Assembly: GCA_022457065.1 (NCBI GenBank)
Contig: JAJGBQ010000001.1
Location: forward strand, 3,968,001 to 4,032,000
Length of the DNA: 64,000 nt
Reading direction: 5' to 3'
Origin: Curvularia sp. ZM96
Taxonomy: Eukaryota; Ascomycota; Dothideomycetes; Pleosporales; Pleosporaceae
Shown: in pieces, positions 21,546 to 31,642 of the stretch
Position numbering within the stretch: the first letter of the stretch is position 1
Layout of the letters: every line of letters starts with the position of its first letter
The notes under the pieces: generated by a model
The model's input: the letters and a program-made list of their open reading frames with translations, nothing else
What the model was told of the DNA's origin: nothing
Database searches by the model: none
Position numbers and translations under genes: made by a program

Positions 21546-23051
21546 TTGATTTTTATTCCGCTGTTGCGCAACATGCTCATGAGTCCTGCTCCAACCATGG
21601 ACCCATATACTCGTGCTGCTTCGGCGGCGTCACCAAAACTTCTGCCGCAATTACGACAGCTCCGCACATTAAAGACCTTCAATCTGCCAGCACCGCAAAT
21701 AAATGACGTAGTGCATCCGGCTTCAGCTGTACTGCAAACTCCAAATTCAGAGCTCTTGAACGGTCACCCACTTCGGGTTCTGATAGCCCCGTCGGGTTTC
21801 AAGGAAAGCTTAGGTCCGGAGCAAGTGGCAGACGCTATCGAAGCAGGCATCACCAAAGTGCTGGACAAGAGCTCCATCATAACACGAAAGCTCCCTTTGC
21901 ACGATGGTGGAGAAGGCTTTGCTAGGGCTCTGGTGGCGGCTCACAATGGAAGCATTGTTGAGGCATCAGTCCTGGGACCCATCGGAGAACCTATCGAATC
22001 ACACCTGGGGTTCATCGGTGAGAACAAGGAGACGGCTGTACTAGACATGGCAGCAGCAGCAGGTCTTCGTCTTGTCCCCAAACAAGCGCGCGATCCGACT
22101 GTGACTACGACTTTTGGCGTTGGGGAGTTGATGAGAAAAGCACTCGATGAAGGGTCCACAAAGATCATCATCGGATGTGGAGACTCGGGTACGTCTGATG
22201 GGGGAGCAGGCATGCTCCAGGCCCTAGGCGTCCGTCTTCTAGACGTCGATGGCAACGAGCTGCCCATAGCAGGTGGTGGTCGATCCTTGTGCCGTCTAGC
22301 CAGCCTCGACTGGCACAATATCCATCCTCGTCTACGTGAGGATTCCGGTGCGTCTTAACAACCCCTGGACAACGACAGAACACTGACACATCAATAGCCT
22401 CGAAGGTGCAGATAGAAGCCGTATGCAACATCAAGAACGTGCTATGCGGTCCTAAAGGTGTCGCGCGAGTCTATGGGCCACAAAAGGGCGCTACACCTGC
22501 TCAAGTCGACCTGCTTGCTACGGCCCTCGAGCGATTGGCACTCGTCGCTCAGTCAAAACTGGGAAGAGACATTTCCCACAGCCCAGGGAGCGGTGCAAGC
22601 GGCGGGCTTGGGACAGGACTGATGCTACTTGGCGCTCAGCTTCGTGCGCGTGGCGAAGCTATCAACGAGTATTTTGAGATTGAACGTGTTCTCGATCAGC
22701 AGTGGGACTTTGTTATCACAGCCGAGGGGAGTCTGGACTTCCAGTCACCAAATGGAAAGGTATGCCATTTTCATCCTGTTGTTTTGATCGTTGGCTGACA
22801 GCGAGTAGATGACGACAGAGATTGCCCGCCGTGCAAGGCGGAATGGTGCGCAGGTAGTCGCATTGGCAGGCACTATTGGGGAAGGGGCGGACGGTTGCTA
22901 TGCCTGCGGCATCAAAGCATACACAAGCATCCTCAGAGGCCCCTTATCGTTAGATGAGGCAATCGTGCAGACGGAAGCTTTAGTAAAGGATGGCGCCGAG
23001 AAGGTAATGCGGATGATCTTGGTGGGATTGGCCCTGGGACGAGGCCGATGA
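21546..23051 (+). CDS. Glycerate kinase (GlxK/GarK family)
   Basis: Exons 21546-22347, 22398-22759 and 22809-23051 encode up to 468 aa. The kinase domain starts about residue 75 with LRVLIAPSGFKESL, the family's opening strand and loop, followed by HDGGEGFARAL, AVLDMAAAAGLRLV, DPTVTTTFGVGELM, IIGCGDSGTSDGGAGMLQALG and, in exon 2, GSGASGGLGTGL and ITAEGSLDFQSPNGK. Exon 3 gives the closing GAQVVALAGTIG strand. The enzyme phosphorylates D-glycerate with ATP, linking glycerate salvage to glycolysis. Family members are about 380 aa, so the first 70 residues are extra; they are basic and Ser/Ala-rich and might be a mitochondrial leader. Later in-frame ATGs (21573, 21594) would shorten it. Introns are 50 and 49 nt. 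Confidence 0.9.
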
Positions 23052-23244
23052 AGGAGGTACGCTTGGGTGCACTGCCCTGATAAGAGTGTTGGCGGCTTGG
23101 TATGACCGAAGTGTCGTGACGTGTCGCGCTATCATTAGCATCCCGCTTCTCTTTAGTCGTAGTCAGCCTAGTTTTGTAAAATGAAAGCATCAAGCAAAAA
23201 ATGCACACTGCTAAGTACTGCTCATGGACAAAAATAAACCAAAA

Positions 23245-23337
23245 ACATACGACAGCGGGGATTCGCCAGTGGTCACCCACCTGACTACTAATCCGCCGGA
23301 CGGGGTTCCTTGCATTATCGAGCCGATGGCCGTATGT
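23245..23337 (-). pseudogene. Truncated 5S rRNA gene (internal deletion)
   Basis: Read on the minus strand, the 93 bases start ACATACGGCCAT and end GCTGTCGTATGT, complementary ends typical of ascomycete 5S rRNA. They include CCCGTCCG, GATTAGTAGT, GGGTGGGTGACCAC and GGCGAATCCC, all conserved 5S blocks in order. A TTTTT tract follows directly, as for polymerase III termination. About 26 bases are missing between the CCCGTCCG block and the GATTAGTAG block compared with the usual length of about 119. The missing stretch holds the helix III/internal promoter A-box region, so this copy is probably silent. Dispersed 5S genes and pseudogenes are known in filamentous ascomycetes. Confidence 0.85.
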
Positions 23338-23546
23338 ACAAGATATTGAGGTTTATTCCTTTATGTTCAGCGTGTGAGTGGTATGGCTTGAAGCCAAGGC
23401 TAGCGGCTCTTGTCTAGTCTCCACCCCACTTTCCTCCTACCATATGATCAGCACCACGATTGCCTTGCGCCCTAAGAAAAGAAAGTCGAGAGCTGTTTAT
23501 GCGCGTTATCTGGTCTATTAATCCCATTCATGTATCTTCAACACAG

Positions 23547-24899
23547 TTATATCCAATCCCTCGGGCTCTTCAACCCCTTTTGCACATCCATTCCCTCCGT
23601 CGCCCTCGCCTTCTCATTCACACTGTCCATCTCAAACCCGGCAATCTTCTTGTACGCGCTTCCAATCCCCTCCAGCTCCTCTTTGGGAATAACATCGTAC
23701 ACATTCTTGAACCCATCTGGCGCTCTTTCCTCTGCGAGCTGCAGTACGTGATCCGGGCCGTTGGCGCGATTCGCCATTACAATCTTGGCTGTTGGCGGGA
23801 GCCGCTCAAGCTCGTATGCCTTGAGGGCGCCCTGGATGTCAGATGTCTTGGCGGAAAGGTGCTTGGCCAGCGATTCGGCGTCGATGATGGCCTGGGATGC
23901 GCCGTTGGAGCCAATGGGATACATCGCGTGTGCAGCATCACCAAGCAGCGTAAGACGTCCAAATGACCACGCTTCAACTGGGTCGCGGTCGGACATGGGG
24001 AACTCAAACACCTTCTCTGTGCTGTCAATCAGATCTTTCATCTCCAGCCCTCCACACCTCCATGTCTCAAACGGTCCTGCGAAAACGTCCTTCTTCACGG
24101 CTTTGGTCCAGTCTGTCTTGGGCGGCGTGAGATCATCATCGTCCTTGTCTCGTATCCTAAGCTCGGCAATCCAATTTACAAGACTCTTTCCCTTGTCGGC
24201 GGATCGCTGGCTGATGGGGTACGCGATGAACTTTTGGTCAGCATGGCCTGCCCACACCATGCTTGCGCCTGTCAGGTACGGCTCGCGCTCTATACATCCA
24301 CGCCAGAGCATGCGCCCAGAAAACCGTGGCGGTCCCTCATTGGGGTAAAGAAGTCTTCGAGCTGTGGAATTGATACCGTCTGCAGCGATGAGAACATGGC
24401 CAGTTACACTCGACATCTCTGCTGGCTCTCCATCTCTTCTGCGGGAAAACTGCGCCGTGATACCTTCGTTGTTCTGCTCAAAACTCGTAAAGGCGTGGTT
24501 GAGATGCAGCACATCATCACCTAGACGCTCTTTGACTGCACTCAGAAGTAGCATCTGGAATTCTCCACGATGAATTGAGAATTGGGGCACTGCATATCCT
24601 GCACGCATGCCTCTTGGCTCGCTAAGGATGGGGTCGCCATGGCGGTTGTAGAAGTTAAGTTCTTGTGTCTTGATGCCTGTTTTCTCCAAGGCCTCCAAGA
24701 GGCCCAAGTTGCGCAGTATCAAGACGGCCGAGGGCTGCACATTGATTCCGACGCCCAGGGTGGTGAGGGTCGACGATGCTTCGAAGATGTGGATGTCATT
24801 GAAGCCGGCTGAATGGAGCGCTAGCGCCGTTGTCAATCCGCCGATACCGGCGCCTGCAATGAGGATTTTAGGGGTTGCATCCGAGTGCAGGAACGGCAT
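23547..24899 (-). CDS. FAD-dependent monooxygenase (salicylate hydroxylase/PhzS-like)
   Basis: A single-exon gene for 450 aa. It carries the three flavin motifs of group A aromatic hydroxylases: GAGIGG at residues 16-21 (dinucleotide binding), the DG motif in LIAADGINSTAR (about 172-182), and the GD motif in LTLLGDAAHAMYPIGSNGASQAIIDAESL (about 315-345). The order and length fit the single-component, NAD(P)H-using hydroxylases that act on small aromatic or heteroaromatic acids. The closest remembered pattern is salicylate/6-hydroxynicotinate/phenazine-type enzymes, but the substrate cannot be assigned. No signal peptide or TM segment is seen, so it is probably cytosolic. The ATG context (ACGCCATGCC) is ordinary. 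The 3' end faces the 5S relic and glycerate kinase gene. Confidence 0.88.
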   Translation of the reverse strand: MPFLHSDATPKILIAGAGIGGLTTALALHSAGFNDIHIFEASSTLTTLGVGINVQPSAVLILRNLGLLEALEKTGIKTQELNFYNRHGDPILSEPRGMRAGYAVPQFSIHRGEFQMLLLSAVKERLGDDVLHLNHAFTSFEQNNEGITAQFSRRRDGEPAEMSSVTGHVLIAADGINSTARRLLYPNEGPPRFSGRMLWRGCIEREPYLTGASMVWAGHADQKFIAYPISQRSADKGKSLVNWIAELRIRDKDDDDLTPPKTDWTKAVKKDVFAGPFETWRCGGLEMKDLIDSTEKVFEFPMSDRDPVEAWSFGRLTLLGDAAHAMYPIGSNGASQAIIDAESLAKHLSAKTSDIQGALKAYELERLPPTAKIVMANRANGPDHVLQLAEERAPDGFKNVYDVIPKEELEGIGSAYKKIAGFEMDSVNEKARATEGMDVQKGLKSPRDWI

Positions 24900-25403
24900 G
24901 GCGTTAGAAATATCACAAGAGTATGGTCAATGGGCGAAAAATGCGTGTCAAGGTTAAGCCAGCCGGCAATGGGCTGTGTTCAAAATGAATACCGCCATCC
25001 GTGAGTCAAGGACTTCCGAACCTTCACTGCCGATGTTAGTTGCCGCGGCTGAATCGTTAGGGCATGGCATCATGGGCTGGGACTCCGCTACGGCAGCAAT
25101 TTAATACAGTAAGACGGTTGATTTGTTGGTCCGGCCTTACACGGACCGTTGTGTGGAGTGTGGGGAAGAAGACAACTCAAGCGAGTAGTAGTAAGAGCAT
25201 GTCGAGGCCGAAGTTGGCCCGTACTAGTGGCGGTAGTTGTGCACCTCCACATCGTAATTGTATTGTATGTTAAATATATCTGATAGGGACACAGAGCCCA
25301 GGAATACATATAGGTTCGACATGATCAATTTATCTCCATCACCCGACGTTACTGTTGAAGAGCGCTGAGTCTTGAAGAAACTTTCAGCTAGAGGGAATTT
25401 TCC
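24900..25403. other. Intergenic region of 0.5 kb
   Basis: It holds the promoter of the FAD monooxygenase gene and the 3' side of the CCCH gene; both genes are on the minus strand. No other feature is seen. Confidence 0.5.
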
Positions 25404-27534
25404 CTAAGGGGCATAGTCCTCGTTGCCGTCCTTGTCATATCTAACATACTTGACCCTGTCCATACCATGCGTAAAGCGAAAGTGACCTAGAGATGGTACT
25501 CAGCGTTATTCAATTGTACCCGGTGCAGCATTACTCACATTTGTCTCCAAATCCACAATAGCCTTGGTCGCGTTCTTGAGGACACTGGTGACCCAAATCT
25601 AATACAGCAACGTTAGTATTGCAGAAATGATGACCGACAGTTTTCAGTATCGCTTGATAAGAAGCAAGCGCTCTCCCGCCTCCAAGAGCTTTTTGTACTT
25701 ACAACAATCGATATCCTCGCAATATTCGTCCTTGCAAGGCAGGGTACGTGCTTTGTGGCGCAAAACATTCAGTTCAGCCGGCGGCAGCTTTGGCTCGTGT
25801 TGGAAATGACAAAACTTTCCATTAGCACATCCCGCGCCGAGATGCCTAGATCGAGTTAGAAATTTACACCAATTGTGCTGTATTATGCTTGTACGTGCCA
25901 ATTGTTACACATATTCTTGCCCTGCTTCTTCATGCGGGCATCGAGCGAAAGGATAGCAGAAGGATCTCTGGGAGGGAGCGGCTCGTCGATGCGATGGCCC
26001 GCCTTGTTGTAGTAAGCATATTTTTTCTTAGTGTTCTTCTTAGCAGTGGGTGCAATGGAGATGCTGCCCGTTGCAGGAACGCCGTTCTTGCCCACGGCAG
26101 CTAGAAAGCACATGTTAGCCTTCTCATTCTCTCACAAAAGCGTCAAGCCATGCTTGTGTAAGTACGGCAGCTTGAAATTGGAACGTAAAGCATACGCAGC
26201 ACATGCGAGGACAAATTACTTACCCCAGGAAGAGTCCTCGCTCGTCTCCTTAAGCTCAGGGGCTGGTGTGGAGGCGACGCTAGGTGCAGGAGAAGCTACT
26301 GAACCCTTTGGTGTCACCGAAGGGGAGCTACTGGCGTTGGTGGCAATTGGTCGGGCGAAATTCTGCACTGTAGGCAACGATGCTGAATGACTGATTCCAT
26401 TGGGAGGACGCACGTTTTCAGGTAATTGCTCGGGCCTAAAGACATCGTCAAAGCGAGCGCGCTTGAAGTTTGTTAGCGCGTTGAAACCTCCGTATGCTGG
26501 CGTAGTTTCGAGGAGGGTGATACGGCTAGCTTTGGCGAGGTTATGCTTGAAAGGCTCAAAGTTTAGAAGATAGCCAGCATCATGACATCCACCGAACAGG
26601 ATATGCCGACAAGTAGGGTTGTCGCTAAAGGTACGAAGCATTTCTGTGAATGAGTGGTCAGTATGTGAGGCAGCTGGTAGGAGTGAGTTCAATACCCTTT
26701 ATCTTGTGGTCGGCCCTCTCCTTTCCCTGGCCAACATCAATAATACTAAACAAGGGTTGATTGACACTGAAGCGTTGGGCGAAAATCCGTAAGTCGGAAG
26801 GAGAGCGTAGGAGGCCAACCGAGGCTAGCTTCAGGGCAAGCTTATCGAGACTTAGATAGACCTGAACCATAATAGGCCAGCTGCCGGAGTTGCTGTAGAG
26901 CGAGGCAATATGGTTGCGAATGGCATGATACAAGCAAGATGCAGCTTCGGAGCCACCATCGCCATCGGCGGCTTTAAGCAACGCATCTTGAAACTATTTG
27001 AGCAGCGTTAGTGGGATTGTAAAACTAGATACTTAGAGACTCCGTTGTGTGAAAGGTTCCAGTCGACTCGAAGCAATTGCAACAACAAAAAAGGCAAAAG
27101 TGGGGAATGACTTACAATAGCCCCGTCTCCATCAATAAGTGCCAAAACGAAGGAACCGGCGTCCTGTTTTTTTTTTTTTTTGGTGAGTAAACCAGCTGCC
27201 AAGACCAAACCCGCCCTGGGATACACGCACCAGCTGACGTTCATAATCGATCACGATGGCCTCTTTCTCACGAAGGCCCTTTTGATAGTTTCTGCGGTTT
27301 GACACTTCACTCTCGTAGTCACTCCTTAAGTCGGCGTGCTTTTCAGCTAAGTCCTGATATCTTGCCAGGATTCCCTATTCTCCTCCATTAGCACGGTCAG
27401 GGCAGCGGTGAACCGAAACACGCGACCAGGCAATCGGGTAGACTCACGCTAACAAAGTGCTCTCTAGCTTCGTCGGAGGCGCGGAAGCTCTGCATGCGCT
27501 CCTGGAGAAAATTGAAGTCGTTTTCTACTGACAT
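25404..27534 (-). CDS. Tandem CCCH zinc finger protein of filamentous fungi
   Basis: Nine exons: 27534-27448, 27374-27231, 27163-27116, 26993-26696, 26643-26224, 26100-25899, 25845-25703, 25598-25539, 25486-25404, giving 494 aa. The N-terminus is coiled coil (about 1-80), then a conserved globular domain starting FVLALIDGDGAIFQDALL with AASCLYHAIRNHI and CRHILFGGCHDAGYL, followed by a Ser/Pro/Ala linker. The C-terminus has three Cys-rich units: a C-x8-C-x5-C-x3-H finger near residue 373, a degenerate second unit (PCKDEYC…DCYLGHQC), and C-x5-C-x3-H at the end (GYCGFGDKCHFRFTH). Such proteins bind RNA or DNA. The sixth intron (25898-25846) works only with a GC donor: a GT donor four bases on leads to a stop and breaks the finger, while GC...AG restores it exactly. 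Confidence 0.85.
25846..25898 (-). other. GC-AG intron inside the first CCCH finger
   Basis: Read on the minus strand, the intron starts GCACGT and ends CTAG, 53 nt, with a CTAAC branch site. Joining TTG to G gives a Trp codon and recreates the Cys-x8-Cys spacing of the finger. The alternative GT at 25894 yields an in-frame stop eight codons later. Confidence 0.7.
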
Positions 27535-28327
27535 GTTGACGGCCTCAGGATGGTCATGGACGATGGACGTTCAGCCGTGGCTCAGATGGGGGAAGGCAAC
27601 AGCCTTGTGGGTAGAGGTAACGGGAAAGGGCTAGCGCAACGGCTCAGCCCTGCACAGCACAACCACGGTCGCTTCAGCGTTGGCTACAAATGACTATGGA
27701 CCGCTTGGGGAGAAGAGGATGATCTTTATGGTGCTTACAAGACACGCTTGTTTGACAAAGACGGCGACCGCCCGCCTATGTAGCAAACGCTGTGCAACGT
27801 ATCCCAGAGCATGGCGCAGCTTTTTGGATGCATGAAGCGGCTGTGGTGCGCCGTGGGAATGGGGAGGCGAGCGTATCGCCTGGTGTCTCTGCAAGGAGCT
27901 CGCGTCTGGGTGCCTGATGGCTGCAGAATGCTCTAGAAATTGATGCATGAATAGCTCGACGCTTGCTTTGTTGTTTGCAGATGACACTGTGCTGGTCCGA
28001 TACACACATGCGCAATGCAAACAGCGACTTCAGGCTCAAGATTCAGGTCGCCATTGTTGTCGCACTGCCCGGTTTGGTAGTCAGCAATAGTTACCCGTAC
28101 GTCTCCGCTCATCCAACTACCCCACAATGACGCCAATAGCCTATCATGGAGCAACTAGGAAGCCAGCAATATTGCTGTGCATAGGGTGAGGCATCTATAA
28201 GAACACCTTTGACAATTGCATGTCTCGCGCCTATTTTCGAGCGTTCCACTCTCTGCGCAGCTTTCGACAGCTTCCCCAACCTCAGCTCCATACTAGCTTC
28301 ATCACACCCCGCCACTACACACTCACA
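27535..28327. other. Divergent promoter region of 0.8 kb
   Basis: It lies between the CCCH gene (minus) and the glutathione S-transferase gene (plus). A leader-like open segment in frame with the transferase starts at 28220 (see that entry). No RNA gene or repeat is seen. Confidence 0.45.
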
Positions 28328-29163
28328 ATGGCGACAAACAAGAAAGCACGCACTCACCCGCCGTACGAGCTACTGTACTGGCCTGGAATGCCCGGTCGCG
28401 GCGAGTTCATCCGCTTGGTCTTTGAAGCAGCAGGTGTCTCCTACAAGGACCCCGCCAACGAGCCTGACGGACGTATGCATGCTTTCCGCCCTCTCCACTG
28501 CATACCAGCTAACCGGGTTTGCAATTAACAGCCGGCCCCCAAGTCGTCATCGACCTCACCTCGGAAGACGCAAACCCGCCCGTCTTCGCCCCGCCGGCTC
28601 TCAAGGTGCCCGGCGAAGGCAAGAACGGCCAACCCCTCCTCATCTACCAGACCCCAGCCATCCTGTCCTATCTGGGCGAAAAGCTGGACCTTGCTGGCGA
28701 GGATGAAGTGGACAAGATGACAGTCCTATCCCATACCTTGACCGCGCTTGATCTCAACAACGAAGCTCATGACACTCATCATCCCATTGGCGTTAGCAAA
28801 TACTACGAGGACCAAAAGGACGAAGCCCTCAGAAAAGCCGCAGACTTCCGTGAGAATCGCATACCCAAGTTCCTCGGCTTCTTTGAGCGTGTCTTGAAGA
28901 GTAACGAGGCAGGCCAGGGTAAGTTCCTTGTTGGAGGCAAGCTGAGCTATGCCGATACAACCCTTTGGCACATCCTGAGCGGCCTCGAGTTTGCATTCCC
29001 CAAGGAGATCGAAGCGACCAAGAAAGACTATCCATCCCTGTTTGGCTCTTTTTACCAAAACGTCGTGCAGACAAAGGGCATCAAGGATTACTTGGAAAGT
29101 AAGCGTAGACTGCCCTTTAGCCTGGGCATATTCAGACACTACCCGGAACTCGACCGGGCGTAG
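28328..29163 (+). CDS. Glutathione S-transferase, sigma/mu-like N-terminal fold
   Basis: Exons 28328-28472 and 28532-29163 encode 258 aa. The thioredoxin-like domain opens with YELLYWPGMPGRGEFIRLVFEAAGVSY (Tyr 14 or Tyr 17 is the candidate glutathione-activating residue) and continues to LLIYQTPAILSYLG, whose QTPAIL segment corresponds to the glutathione gamma-glutamyl binding turn. The all-helical C-terminal domain includes FFERVLKSNEAGQGKFLVGGKLSYADTTLWHIL, the usual N-capping/hydrophobic staple region. The enzyme conjugates glutathione to electrophiles. The frame is open upstream to an ATG at 28220 that would add 36 residues rich in Arg, Ser, His and Phe with no acidic residue, resembling a mitochondrial presequence. 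The ATG at 28328 has the better context (CACAATGG) and is used here. Confidence 0.88.
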
Positions 29164-29366
29164 ATATCAGTCACAGCCAAAGAGCAACAACCATCACATG
29201 AATCAAAATCAATTGCAGTGGTATCTTGAAGAGGTGCCCAATGCGGGCTCATGTCGTCTCATTCACATTCCTTTTTGATGCCGGTACATGATGCATATCC
29301 GAAGCCCTTGCCGTACTCCTGAACCATGTAGAGAAAACGAGACCATACCCAACAACCCGTCCACGT

Positions 29367-30212
29367 TTAGTAGTCGGTCTGCTGGCTCTGGGGGAACTCG
29401 AAGTTGACACCCTTGCCAGTGAGGCGCTTGTAGACCTCGCTGTAGGTGTCGAGCCTGTAGTCAACACCGCCGCGCTCCTTCTCGTCGAGAACGACCTTGA
29501 GGATCTTGCTGCCGTCCTCACGGGTGCGGAGACGCTTGCCAACAATCTCGACGGGGTAGACGAGGTCGGTCAGGATAGCGTCGTGGACAGCAGTGAGAGT
29601 TCGCGACTGGGGACGCTTCTGGGTCTGGGAAGAGCGGGAGCGGTTGGAACGCTTGGGGCGGGGGAGAATGCGGCGGGAAGCAACGATCAGGACGTGGCGG
29701 TCAGAGAACTTCTTCTCGAGCTCACGGGTGAGGCTGTAGATTGTTAGCAAGAGTCGTGCGAGCACATGTGCAAGAAAGCATACCGTTGCTGGGCCTTGTG
29801 CCAGTTGGAGAGAAGGGGAACTGGGACGAAGATGACAATAGCCTTGCGTCCGTGGCCAACCTCGATCTAAGAATCCTGGTGTCAGCGCTTGTTGCTGCCC
29901 AGTGCCCACCGCCTCTTCGAATTTGTAGGGTATGGGTGTGTGTGCAGGCGACGCTCGAGAGCGCATCGTAGACGAGTTCGGGTTCTTCATACCTCGCGAG
30001 CAGAGACAAACTGCAGAGGGCGCAGAGAAGCCTTCAGGTCAGGAACATTGTTCTCGAGGTCAGTCAACGCCTGTTGCGCATATTAGTACTGCTGCCACGA
30101 TTGCGCACAATTGGACGGGATGACTTGCGCTGGCGATGCTGGTCTCGATCTCAGAGGGGTTCTGCCTGGAAGGGCTGTTGGGCGCGATCTTGTTCAGCGA
30201 GTTGGCGGACAT
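29367..30212 (-). CDS. RPS7: 40S ribosomal protein S7 (eS7)
   Basis: Exons 30212-30129, 30070-29993, 29866-29784 and 29733-29367 encode 203 aa. Diagnostic segments are LTDLENNVPDLKASLRPLQF, EIEVGHGRKAIVIFVPVPLLSNWHKAQQRLTRELEKKFSDRHV, and RTLTAVHDAILTDLVYPVEIVGKR. eS7 is a structural protein of the small ribosomal subunit with a role in 18S rRNA maturation. The first intron (30128-30071) begins GCAAGT, not GT, and ends CAACAG after a TACTAAT branch site; no GT donor keeps the frame. The other introns are GT-AG. The ATG follows CAAA, a strong context. The gene sits tail-to-tail with the transferase gene with only about 200 bases between the stops. Confidence 0.95.
30071..30128 (-). other. GC-AG first intron of RPS7
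   Basis: GCAAGT donor, TACTAAT branch, CAACAG acceptor, 58 nt. Splicing here gives IASALTDLENN, the expected family sequence. Confidence 0.75.
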
Positions 30213-30498
30213 TTTGACGGCTTGATGTCTGGTCGGAGTCGTTGAAAGTTCGTGATATCGAGACCGATTTTCAAGAAGCGTGGGTGCGAAGCGAGGCGCT
30301 AGTCTGTTTTAGCGCCAACCATCGCCGGCTGGAAGGACCAGAACAGAACACGGCAACTGCGGCCCACACGCCTTGCTAAGACCAGGGTTTACTTGGTTTA
30401 TTTTCTATTCTATCTACCCAACACAACAGCTCCGCCAGAAGAATCGACGCAAGTGAAACCTGGAATCACTTGCGACATCGCTCTTTCCTCCATGCATC

Positions 30499-31642
30499 CT
30501 ATTTCTCGGGTTTGTATATTGGAATAGCCCAGTACAACAATCCATTCAACACCGCCGTCGTCATCGGTCCAACCCAGTGAATGTAATGATAACTAAAGCG
30601 GTCTGAAGCACATTAGCCGATGGCAACAGCAGAAAAAACAAGGGATACTCACTCGTAGCCATCATGAGGCCAAGGCAGCGTGCCGGATTGCATGCTGTGG
30701 CATGTCAGTTGATTCCTTGCAGATAGCGGCAGAGTGCACCTACAAGCTCCACTATACCCAGGCCTTACTATCGACGAAACAAAAGTGGCCAAAGTGAGCG
30801 CAAGTCCCACCTTTGTTGCTGTCAGCTCTCGACACATGAACAAACAACATGAGTACATACCAGAATTGGCGACAGAGCCGGCCCAAACACCTCTCTTTGC
30901 CTGGGATCAAGTCCCACTCCAAAGGCAATAAATATCAGTCCAAACGACGTCATTGTCTCCAGAACGTATCTGCCAAATCAGTAATGATTCACAACACGAA
31001 GATCTGAACTTACGCTTCGCCCGGTGTGACCAGACTAGTGTCAACGTAGCATCCTGGTATAGGGGGAATCTCATGCGGTTCCATTCCCAAGCTTGCCCGG
31101 AGCAGAGCGCCCGCCACAACGGCGCCAGCACACTGAAAAACAACATAGAGCAGTGTTCTGGGGAAAATGGACAACCCCGCCGTGAAAGTCGCCATGGAGA
31201 TTGTCGGATTAAAATGTGCTCCAGATACCGGCCCAGCCCCGAAGATGAACAATGCGATCAGTATTCCAGTCACAATGCTCCCAAACGCAGCTGGTGCAAC
31301 AGGTCCCAGGCTGGTTGCTCTAACAAGAGGACTAAGACCGACAGCAGCTAGTCCGCTAAGGTAGGTCTGTAGACATGTTCCCACGCCCTCGATGAAGGCC
31401 TCTTTCCACAGCTCTACATCAGAAAACGCGTGCAGAGAGAAAGACTGGCGCCACGAAAATCCAGCCGCTGCGTCTGGAAGGGAAGCGTCTTCTGCCGGTA
31501 CTGTGAACTCTTGGTTGCCGCCGATTCGCCCAGCAAACGGTCTCGAGGATATGGTGAGGCTATTGTGGTTTCCTTTCCTCTGACGCAGCCCGCTATGCGC
31601 GTCAGAAGCTTCAACGTCGTGAGTCAAACTTGTAGGTCCCAT
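30499..31642 (-). CDS. Aquaporin/MIP-family channel with NPT and NPA motifs
   Basis: Exons 31642-31014, 30969-30861, 30810-30744, 30694-30649 and 30592-30499 encode 314 aa. An N-terminal cytosolic tail of about 75 residues precedes six membrane segments. The first half-helix motif reads SGAHFNPT (Asn 145, Pro 146, Thr 147), with Thr replacing the usual Ala. The second reads CNPARCLG (about 270-277). The last exon encodes YHYIHWVGPMTTAVLNGLLYW, the family's final helix. The channel conducts water or small neutral solutes across a membrane. The fourth intron uses a GTATCC donor because the nearer GTGAGT does not keep the frame. An in-frame ATG at 31666 would add eight residues. Solute choice cannot be read with confidence. 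Confidence 0.88.

Noticed and set aside
18640..25403. MFS transporter, glycerate kinase and FAD monooxygenase as a secondary-metabolite cluster
   Set aside because: No polyketide synthase, NRPS, terpene synthase or pathway regulator is nearby, and glycerate kinase is primary metabolism; simple adjacency is the safer reading.
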